A stretch of DNA of 8,499 nt. Source: Chitinophagales bacterium. Lineage in GTDB: Bacteria; Bacteroidota; Bacteroidia; Chitinophagales; CAIODY01. This document shows positions 1 to 4,849 of this stretch, piece by piece; within the stretch, counting starts at the first letter, position 1, and each line of letters begins with the position of its first letter. The notes under the pieces are model-generated. The model had not been told where the DNA came from and ran no database searches. It saw only the letters and a list, made by a program, of their open reading frames with translations. A program made the translations under genes and the position numbers. Location of the stretch: the NCBI GenBank assembly GCA_023251415.1, contig JAHEYX010000007.1, positions 1 to 8,499 on the forward strand. Direction: 5' to 3'.

Positions 1-1937
1 ACCACACGATCATCATGATCACCTGTCGTAACTAAGGTTGCAGGATAAGCCGTTTTCTTCACATTGTGTAATGGCGAATACTTGATCAAGTAGTTGAATT
101 GTTCTTGGTTATCGCTGTTACCGTATTCTACACTCCAACCCCAACCAACAGTAAATTTGTGGTAACGCAACATATCCAATACTCCTACACCCGGTAAAGC
201 TACTTTAAATAAATCGGGGCGTTGTGTCATACACGCGCCAATCAATAAACCGCCGTTACTACGCCCGCTGATAGCTAATTTAGCCGATGAAGTATATTTC
301 TCTTTGATTAAAAACTCTGCAGCAGCAATAAAATCATCAAATACATTTTGCTTATTCGCTAATGCACCGCCTTTGTGCCATGCTTCGCCGTATTCATTTC
401 CACCACGAATATTTGGCATAGCATAAATACCGCCGTGTTCTAAAAATAAAATACGTGATGCCGAAAAGCCCGGTGTTAAGTTGATACTGAATCCACCATA
501 GCTATACAACAAACAAGGATTATTACCGTCAAGTGTGATGTTCTTTTTGTGAACAATAAACATCGGCACCTTCGTACCATCTTTTGAGGTGTAGAATTTT
601 TGTTCCGTTACATAATCATCAGCATTAAATTTTACATCCGATTTCTTAAACAAACTGGATGCACCGGTACTGATATCGTATTTAAAAATTGCAGGCGGAT
701 AAGTAAATGAAGTATATGTATAGAAGAAGCTTTGATCTTCTTTATCACCACCAAAGCCACTGGCAGTGCCTAATCCGGGCAATTGCAAGTTACGTTCCAT
801 TTTACCGCTGTAATCGTATTGGTTCACAACCGTACACGCGTCTTTTAAATATTCGGCAAACAATTTACCACCGCAAGTACCTACACTGCTCAACAATTCT
901 TTTTGTTCAGGAATAATTTCTTTCCAATTTTTCTTATCCGGATTAGCTAAGTCAACTGCTACTAAATGTTTGTTAGCTGCACCATCATTGGTATAAACCA
1001 ACAAGCTGCTGCCCACATTATCAATAACGCTGTATTCGTAATCAAACCCTTTAAATAACAATTGCAATTTGCTGTTGGCTTTGCTTAAATCTTTATACCA
1101 CAACTCGGTACCATAAGTACCTTCGCTGATGTCCATAAACAAATACGTTTCGTCTTCGCTAACATACGGACCGTAATATCTTTTTGGATGCGAATCATCT
1201 TTATACACTACTTCGTCGTTCGATTGTGGTGTGCCTAATTTGTGGTATAATACGATTTGACCGGTACTGGCATTGCTGTACATTTTCTTTTCATCCGGCT
1301 TTGGATAACCGCTGTAGAAGAAACCGTCTTTGTACCATGAACCGCCTCCAAATTTAATCCAACGTATCGTATCGCTTAACACTTTACCGCTTTCTACTTC
1401 CTTCACATACATGGTTTGCCAATCACTACCGGCTGCAGCTAAGGTATAGCTAACGTATTTTTTATCGTGTGAAAAAGAAACGCCACCTAAAGCTACTGTT
1501 CCGTCTTTCGAATACTCATTCGGATTTAAGAATACTTCAGGTGTGCCGTTTTCTCCTTTTTGTTTGTATAAAATAGCTTGGTTTTGTAAGCCATCGTTTT
1601 TGTAGAAGAAAAAGAATTCGCCTTTTTTAAACGGAGAAGAATATTTTGGATAATTCCAGATTTCAGCTAAGCGCTCGTGAATTTTATCGTGATACGGAAT
1701 TTGCTTTAAATAACCTTGCGTCACTTCATTTTCGGTATCCACCCAGGCTTTTACTTTAGCTGCGGTATCGTCTTCTAACCAACGATACGGATCAGCTATT
1801 TTAGTCCCGAAATAATCATCCACTTGATTAACCGTATCTGTAGTGGGATAAGTAACCGCAATTTTGCGATTTTGTTGAATGTTTTGACAGGCAGTCAATA
1901 AAGCCATAAAACCAAGTAGTAGTGTTTTTTTGTTCAT
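1..1937 (-). CDS. Prolyl oligopeptidase (S9A family) lipoprotein, 3' end cut by window edge
   Basis: This serine peptidase of the S9A family cleaves short peptides after proline. The 645 complete codons start with a lipoprotein signal (M1-A16) and lipobox L-T-A-C with Cys17, followed by Gln rather than Asp. This suggests an exported, membrane-anchored protein. The N-terminal family signature DPYRWLEDD follows, then the seven-bladed propeller region. The C-terminal hydrolase part shows NIRGGNEYGEAWH and the nucleophile motif GRSNGG with Ser560. The visible part ends in GDHDDRVV, where Asp642 matches the catalytic Asp of pig enzyme (Asp641). The catalytic His should lie within the roughly 60 missing residues, given the usual length near 700. 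GRSNGG rather than GGSNGG is, from memory, typical of Flavobacterium-type enzymes. The ATG at 1937 is chosen because the signal peptide follows it directly. No ribosome binding site is visible, as is usual in Bacteroidota. It is transcribed divergently from the Crp/Fnr-type gene. Confidence 0.95.
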   Translation of the reverse strand, partial: MNKKTLLLGFMALLTACQNIQQNRKIAVTYPTTDTVNQVDDYFGTKIADPYRWLEDDTAAKVKAWVDTENEVTQGYLKQIPYHDKIHERLAEIWNYPKYSSPFKKGEFFFFYKNDGLQNQAILYKQKGENGTPEVFLNPNEYSKDGTVALGGVSFSHDKKYVSYTLAAAGSDWQTMYVKEVESGKVLSDTIRWIKFGGGSWYKDGFFYSGYPKPDEKKMYSNASTGQIVLYHKLGTPQSNDEVVYKDDSHPKRYYGPYVSEDETYLFMDISEGTYGTELWYKDLSKANSKLQLLFKGFDYEYSVIDNVGSSLLVYTNDGAANKHLVAVDLANPDKKNWKEIIPEQKELLSSVGTCGGKLFAEYLKDACTVVNQYDYSGKMERNLQLPGLGTASGFGGDKEDQSFFYTYTSFTYPPAIFKYDISTGASSLFKKSDVKFNADDYVTEQKFYTSKDGTKVPMFIVHKKNITLDGNNPCLLYSYGGFSINLTPGFSASRILFLEHGGIYAMPNIRGGNEYGEAWHKGGALANKQNVFDDFIAAAEFLIKEKYTSSAKLAISGRSNGGLLIGACMTQRPDLFKVALPGVGVLDMLRYHKFTVGWGWSVEYGNSDNQEQFNYLIKYSPLHNVKKTAYPATLVTTGDHDDRV

Positions 1938-2097
1938 AAATTAAAGAATAACGCTTTTAGTGAAAAGGTGATTTACTTGTCCTAAAGAAACGCATTTTTT
2001 ATTAAAATAAGCTACCTTGTTTTGGGGGATATTAACGCTCCTTCGCTTTTGAAAAAATGCTAGCAGACAATAAACAGCATTGGCAGCAGCTATTCTT

Positions 2098-2109
2098 GCT
2101 TAAATAAGC
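2098..2109. repeat. Short inverted repeat in the divergent spacer
   Basis: GCTTA-AA-TAAGC is a perfect inverted repeat with 5-base arms, lying 8 bases upstream of the proposed -33 element of the regulator gene. A symmetric site here could be an operator for a dimeric regulator, including the Crp/Fnr-type protein itself. It does not match the Crp (TGTGA-N6-TCACA) or Fnr (TTGAT-N4-ATCAA) consensus. Sites this short are common in AT-rich DNA. The rest of the spacer (1938-2097) holds no gene, and I found no clear minus-strand promoter for the peptidase. Confidence 0.2.
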
Positions 2110-2116
2110 TTTCCGA

Positions 2117-2144
2117 TTGATTCTGCCTGCATTCATTATATTTG
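2117..2144 (+). promoter_or_regulatory. Bacteroidota-type promoter of the Crp/Fnr-family gene
   Basis: TATATTTG at 2137-2144 is a perfect match to the Bacteroidota -7 consensus TAnnTTTG. A TTG at 2117-2119 lies 17 bases upstream, where the -33 element is expected. Transcription would start near 2150, leaving a leader of about 15 bases before the ATG at 2165. This placement rules out a longer frame beginning at the TTG at 2117. Confidence 0.6.
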
Positions 2145-2164
2145 CGCTCCGAAACAATAGCTCC

Positions 2165-2776
2165 ATGCTCCAACAACTCTTTCGTGATCCTGCTTTATTA
2201 GCCGATTTAGAAAAATTTGCGCGCCGCAAAACCATAGCCCAGGATGAAGTAATGATTCGTCCGGGAGATCCTATTGTTTTTGTGCCTTTGGTTGAACAAG
2301 GGGTACTGCGCATAATGCGTGAAGATGAACAGGGGCGCGATGTTTTTTTATACCACCTCTTTCCGGGTCAAACGTGTGCTATGGCTATTAATTGTTGCCA
2401 GGCCGGTAAAACCAGCATGGTTAAAGCCATTGCCGAAGATACCACTACGCTTATTCAATTGCCTGCTCGACAACTGGAAGAGTGGATGAAGTATGCCGAG
2501 TGGCGTGCCTATATTAACCAAACGTACAGCAATCGCTTTGGTGAATTGTTACAAGTAATTGATTTGATAGCTTTCAGTCACATGGACGAACAGTTGCTGC
2601 ATTATTTGCAACAACGTGCCAAGGCGCTGCAAACCACTGTTTTAGTAATTACACACCAACAAATAGCCGATGAAATGCATTCACATCGCGAAGCCATTAG
2701 TCGTTTACTGCGTCAAATGGAGCAAAAAGATTTGGTTAAATTAGGGCGCAATACCATAGAGTTGTTGCAGCTTTAA
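2165..2776 (+). CDS. Crp/Fnr-family transcriptional regulator
   Basis: A 203-residue DNA-binding regulator. Residues about 15-105 form a cyclic-nucleotide-binding-like beta barrel, 112-150 the long dimer helix, and 152-203 a winged helix-turn-helix. The recognition helix lies around HSHREAISRLLRQME, followed by the wing KLGRNTIELL. The segment matching the phosphate-binding cassette reads PGQTCAMAINCC and lacks the Glu and Arg that bind cAMP in E. coli Crp, so a cAMP ligand is unlikely. It carries Cys71, Cys77 and Cys78 instead; related Bacteroidota regulators, as I recall them, have similar cysteines here. ATG 2165 is preferred over an in-frame TTG at 2117 because a perfect -7 element lies between them. 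It heads a run of rhodanese, membrane and thioredoxin genes on the same strand and is the natural candidate for their regulator. That link is inferred from position only. Confidence 0.93.
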   Translation: MLQQLFRDPALLADLEKFARRKTIAQDEVMIRPGDPIVFVPLVEQGVLRIMREDEQGRDVFLYHLFPGQTCAMAINCCQAGKTSMVKAIAEDTTTLIQLPARQLEEWMKYAEWRAYINQTYSNRFGELLQVIDLIAFSHMDEQLLHYLQQRAKALQTTVLVITHQQIADEMHSHREAISRLLRQMEQKDLVKLGRNTIELLQL

Positions 2777-2819
2777 AACAGCTTATTCGCACCTTTTACA
2801 GTATTTTTTTTAGTTAATG

Positions 2820-2844
2820 CCACTATTCTTCAGCCAAATAGTGG
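2820..2844 (+). terminator. Hairpin downstream of the regulator gene, possible weak terminator
   Basis: CCACTATT (2820-2827) and AATAGTGG (2837-2844) form a perfect 8-base-pair stem with a 9-base loop, 43 bases past the regulator stop. Only three T follow the stem, so it is not a canonical intrinsic terminator. A run of eight T lies before it, at about 2804-2811. It could instead be an operator, since it sits about 40 bases upstream of the next -7 element. Confidence 0.35.
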
Positions 2845-2885
2845 TTTATGGAACATTTGTACCGAACACGACTATGCACCTCGCC

Positions 2886-2893
2886 TAACTTTG
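2886..2893 (+). promoter_or_regulatory. Bacteroidota -7 promoter element of the DUF2892 gene
   Basis: TAACTTTG is a perfect TAnnTTTG -7 element. The nearest TTTG (2856-2859) lies 26 bases upstream, longer than the usual 17-23, so the -33 element is weak or absent and an activator may be needed. Transcription would start near 2900 with a leader of about 20 bases before ATG 2920. An in-frame ATG at 2848 lies upstream of this element and would not be transcribed from it. Confidence 0.5.
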
Positions 2894-2919
2894 CAGCAAC
2901 AATTAAAACAAAAATCAAT

Positions 2920-3132
2920 ATGAAAAAGAATATGGGGGCTATCGACCGAATCATTCGCATCATTGTGGCCATAGCCATTGCAAGCTTGTATTTCGCTCAA
3001 GTAATCAGTGGCACTTTAGCTATTGTATTGCTTGTTTTAGCAGGTGTTTTTATTCTTACTGCATTTATAAGCTTTTGTCCGCTATATTTGCCATTCGGTA
3101 TTTCTACTTGTAAAACCAAAACAAAAGAATAA
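2920..3132 (+). CDS. DUF2892 (YgaP-like) two-helix inner membrane protein
   Basis: A 70-residue protein with the DUF2892 layout. It opens with a short basic leader, KKNMGAIDRIIRI. Two hydrophobic helices follow at about 11-28 and 32-51, then the signature FCPLYLPFGIST with Cys53, and Cys64 near the end. In E. coli YgaP this two-helix unit is fused behind a rhodanese domain and anchors it to the inner membrane. Here the rhodanese is the next gene, 8 bases downstream. ATG 2920 is chosen because the family's usual N-terminus starts here and a -7 element lies just upstream. The biochemical role of the domain is not well established. A structural anchor or a persulfide acceptor through its cysteines are both possible; the assignment to the family is firm. 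Confidence 0.88.
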   Translation: MKKNMGAIDRIIRIIVAIAIASLYFAQVISGTLAIVLLVLAGVFILTAFISFCPLYLPFGISTCKTKTKE

Positions 3133-3140
3133 ATCGAGCC

Positions 3141-3425
3141 ATGGATACTTTACAATTTACTCATAAAAAAAATGGAGTGCCTTGTACCGTAGTGGATGTG
3201 CGCACGGTTGAAGAATTTGAAGCCGGACATATTGCCGGAAGTATTAATATACCTTTACAAGTATTGGAACACCATTTCGAAGATTTTAAACACATGGAAA
3301 ACCTGATTTTGTGTTGCGCTTCCGGAGGCCGCAGTAATGTGGCAGCAACCGTATTGCAACGTCAGGGAATTGCTTGTAGTAATGGCGGACCTTGGTTTGC
3401 CGTTAAACAGCAATTAGACCATTAA
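3141..3425 (+). CDS. Single-domain rhodanese-like sulfurtransferase (first copy)
   Basis: A 94-residue rhodanese domain, predicted to carry sulfur as a persulfide on an active-site cysteine. It shows the CH2A motif VVDVRTVEEFEAGHIAGSINIPL at about 17-39. The six-residue active loop starts at Cys59 and ends at Arg64 (C-A-S-G-G-R), followed by Ser65; Cys58 precedes it. The C-terminus has NGGPWFAV, shared with the second rhodanese at 3982. There is no signal peptide, so it is cytoplasmic. It follows the DUF2892 gene by 8 bases and precedes the DUF983 gene by 17, which indicates co-transcription. With the upstream membrane protein it resembles a split YgaP. The sulfur donor and acceptor cannot be told from sequence. 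Confidence 0.93.
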   Translation: MDTLQFTHKKNGVPCTVVDVRTVEEFEAGHIAGSINIPLQVLEHHFEDFKHMENLILCCASGGRSNVAATVLQRQGIACSNGGPWFAVKQQLDH

Positions 3426-3442
3426 ATAACGATTACCACTAC

Positions 3443-3850
3443 ATGAAAGCTGTGCCTAACTTATTGATCAGTACATTAAAAACCAATTGCCCTCATTGTA
3501 GAAAAGGTAAATTGTTTGTTCATGATAACCCTTACGCCTTTAACGGAGTTTTGAAAATGAATGAACATTGCCCGGTGTGCGGACAAAAAACAGAAATCGA
3601 AACCGGCTTTTGGTACGGTACCGGATACGTCAGTTATGCGCTTTCTATTGCCATTACGTTTACCTCTTTTGTAATTTGCTATGTACTCATTGGGTTTTCG
3701 TTAGACGATTATAAAGTGTTTTGGTGGTTTGGTGCCAATGCCTTGTTTTTGGCGGCTTTTCAACCTTATATGATGCGCTTATCCAGAACCATTTGGTTAT
3801 CGTTTTTTGTGCATTATGATCCGGATGCCGAAAAAAATGCCAACGCTTAA
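3443..3850 (+). CDS. DUF983 family zinc-ribbon membrane protein
   Basis: A 135-residue protein with two CxxC knuckles, CPHC (16-19) and CPVC (43-46), likely binding one zinc ion. The family block ETGFWYGTGYVSYAL follows at about 53-67. There are two membrane helices at about 62-84 and 92-112 and a polar tail. This is the DUF983 layout, common in Bacteroidota and Alphaproteobacteria; its function is unknown to me. The N-terminal ribbon is presumably cytoplasmic, because no signal sequence precedes it. It sits 17 bases after the first rhodanese, so it is probably in the same transcript. A spacer of 131 bases with its own promoter-like sequence separates it from the second rhodanese. Whether it takes part in sulfur chemistry is only inferred from context. 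Confidence 0.85.
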   Translation: MKAVPNLLISTLKTNCPHCRKGKLFVHDNPYAFNGVLKMNEHCPVCGQKTEIETGFWYGTGYVSYALSIAITFTSFVICYVLIGFSLDDYKVFWWFGANALFLAAFQPYMMRLSRTIWLSFFVHYDPDAEKNANA

Positions 3851-3887
3851 GTCGCAGGTAATACGGTAATAAATCCTTATTGTAGTG

Positions 3888-3920
3888 TTTGTTTAATATA
3901 CGACAGTTGCTATAACTTTT
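3888..3920 (+). promoter_or_regulatory. Possible promoter for the second rhodanese gene set
   Basis: TTTG at 3888-3891 is followed after 21 bases by TAACTTTT at 3913-3920, one mismatch from TAnnTTTG. The spacing fits the Bacteroidota rule of about 17-23 bases. A start near 3927 would give a leader of about 55 bases that contains the hairpin at 3945-3968. Read-through from the DUF983 gene is also possible. Confidence 0.4.
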
Positions 3921-3944
3921 AGTGCTACTATGCTTTTTATAATC

Positions 3945-3968
3945 AAAGCAGTTGATAGCAATTGCTTT
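3945..3968 (+). promoter_or_regulatory. Leader hairpin just upstream of the second rhodanese gene
   Basis: AAAGCAGTTG (3945-3954) pairs with CAATTGCTTT (3959-3968) over 10 positions with one G-U pair, closing a 4-base loop ATAG. Its 3' foot is 13 bases before ATG 3982. It could terminate read-through from the DUF983 gene, or control initiation by hiding or exposing the start region. The T run after it is only four bases and overlaps the stem, so a strong terminator is unlikely. Confidence 0.35.
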
Positions 3969-3981
3969 TAAAAACACCCTT

Positions 3982-4296
3982 ATGTTATCCTTTATTAAAA
4001 ATTTATTTCAAACCCAGCCTAAAGTTGATTTACGCCAATTGATTAAAGAAGGCGCTGTTATTTTAGATGTACGTACCAAAGGCGAATACCAAGGCGGACA
4101 CGTAAAAGGTTCCATTAATATTCCTTTAGATCAATTAAACGGACAACTGAGCAAATTAAAAAAAGAACAAGCCGTTATCACCTGTTGTGCCTCCGGTATG
4201 CGTAGTGGTGCTGCTAAAAGCGTATTAAAAGCAAACGGATTTACACAAGTTCACAACGGTGGAAGTTGGATGGCTGTTGATCGGTTGAAACACTAA
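3982..4296 (+). CDS. Single-domain rhodanese-like sulfurtransferase (second copy)
   Basis: A 104-residue rhodanese domain, paralogous to the one at 3141. Shared blocks are DVRT, GH..GSINIPL, CCASG.RS and NGG.W.AV. The catalytic loop runs from Cys69 to Arg74 (C-A-S-G-M-R) with Ser75; Cys68 precedes it. The N-terminus is about 12 residues longer than the first copy and mildly hydrophobic (MLSFIKNLF), but not a clear signal peptide, so a cytoplasmic location is expected. ATG 3982 is preferred to an in-frame TTG at 3952, because the latter falls inside the leader hairpin. A small two-helix membrane gene follows after 18 bases and then thioredoxin, so this is the second rhodanese-plus-membrane pair of the cluster. 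The physiological sulfur donor is unknown. Confidence 0.93.
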   Translation: MLSFIKNLFQTQPKVDLRQLIKEGAVILDVRTKGEYQGGHVKGSINIPLDQLNGQLSKLKKEQAVITCCASGMRSGAAKSVLKANGFTQVHNGGSWMAVDRLKH

Positions 4297-4314
4297 ACTA
4301 AACTTGTTGTCGTT

Positions 4315-4545
4315 ATGCAACTTCTTAAAATCAAGCAAGTGCTGTTTACGAATTGGACTATACGTCGCGCACTATTTACCGGCACAGCGCTATTTATTAT
4401 TGGCACTGCTATTTACAATGCCGATGCCTTGAGTGGCGCATTTGGTGCCGTTGTATTGTTACAAGCCTTAACCAATACCGGTTGTGTTGGCAGTGCATGC
4501 GGACTGCCTTCATCAACTACACTAAAACAACAAAATCATGAGTAG
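4315..4545 (+). CDS. Small two-helix membrane protein with C-terminal Cys pair, DUF2892-like
   Basis: A 76-residue protein with a basic start (K5, K7, R18, R19). Two hydrophobic stretches lie at about 19-35 and 40-53. The motif TGCVGSACGLP follows, with Cys57 and Cys62, and then a polar tail. The layout resembles DUF2892 proteins and small Bacteroidota proteins I recall that end in a GCCG-type Cys motif, but it lacks the FCPLY signature of the copy at 2920, so family membership is tentative. It follows the second rhodanese by 18 bases and overlaps the thioredoxin start by 8 bases, a sign of translational coupling. The cysteines sit just past the second helix and could accept a persulfide from the rhodanese or be reduced by thioredoxin. 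That role is inference. Confidence 0.75.
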   Translation: MQLLKIKQVLFTNWTIRRALFTGTALFIIGTAIYNADALSGAFGAVVLLQALTNTGCVGSACGLPSSTTLKQQNHE

Positions 4546-4834
4546 CTTTCAATCTTTAATACAAGGTGAGAAACCCGTTTTAGTTGATTTTTCGGCTGAA
4601 TGGTGTGGCCCTTGTAAAATGATGGCGCCAATATTAGCATCATTAAAATCTGCCATTGGCGAACAAGCCACAATCATTAAAATTGATGTCGATCACAATT
4701 TGGCTGCCGCGCAAGCTTATCAAATTCAAAGTGTACCTACCCTACTGCTTTTCAAAGCCGGCAAAATACTGTGGCGCCAATCCGGTGTAGTTCCTATGGA
4801 GCAATTAAAAGCGGTGATACAACGTTATAGTTAA
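4538..4834 (+). CDS. Thioredoxin (WCGPC)
   Basis: A 98-residue thioredoxin-fold disulfide reductase. Diagnostic features are VDFSAEWCGPCKMMAP, with Cys23 and Cys26 as the redox pair and Asp17 in the place of E. coli Asp26. The cis-proline in SVPT is Pro67, at the same spacing from the active site as in E. coli. No signal peptide is present, so it is cytoplasmic. It is slightly shorter than the usual 105-110 residues, missing only the first few N-terminal positions. Its ATG lies inside the end of the preceding small membrane gene (8-base overlap), so the two are probably translated together. Being the last gene after two rhodaneses, it may release sulfur from protein persulfides; this is inferred from context. 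Its stop codon is 2 bases from that of the convergent gene. Confidence 0.95.
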   Translation: MSSFQSLIQGEKPVLVDFSAEWCGPCKMMAPILASLKSAIGEQATIIKIDVDHNLAAAQAYQIQSVPTLLLFKAGKILWRQSGVVPMEQLKAVIQRYS

Positions 4835-4849
4835 GTTTATCTTACTATA
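4826..4849. terminator. Imperfect hairpin spanning the convergent stop codons
   Basis: TATAGT-T-AAG (4826-4835) pairs with CTTACTATA (4841-4849) in a 9-base-pair stem with one bulged T and a TTTAT loop. The centre sits exactly at the junction of the two facing genes. The stem is AT-rich and has no T run on either side, so it is at best a weak bidirectional terminator. No other terminator is visible between the genes. Confidence 0.25.

Noticed and set aside
707..916. Plus-strand frame of 69 codons inside the peptidase gene
   Set aside because: Antisense to the conserved propeller region of prolyl oligopeptidase; composition rich in Tyr, Arg and His as expected for a shadow frame.
1995..2010. 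AT-rich near-palindrome (TTATT-AA-AATAA) in the divergent spacer
   Set aside because: Short, A/T-only arms of this kind are expected by chance in low-GC intergenic DNA; no promoter element is near enough to support an operator.
2032..2313. Minus-strand frame of 93 codons overlapping the start of the Crp/Fnr-family gene
   Set aside because: It is antisense to a well-supported gene and its promoter; the protein has no recognisable domain and a skewed, low-complexity composition.
3687..3977. Minus-strand frame of 96 codons over the end of the DUF983 gene
   Set aside because: Antisense shadow of a conserved membrane protein; no domain or promoter of its own.
4353..4541. Plus-strand frame of 62 codons inside the small two-helix gene
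   Set aside because: Fully nested in another frame of a gene that has a plausible membrane layout; its Cys/Trp/Tyr-rich product looks random.
2920..4834. Cluster considered as a mobile or defence island
   Set aside because: No integrase, transposase, terminal repeats, tRNA or shift in base composition is visible; the genes are ordinary metabolic and redox families.
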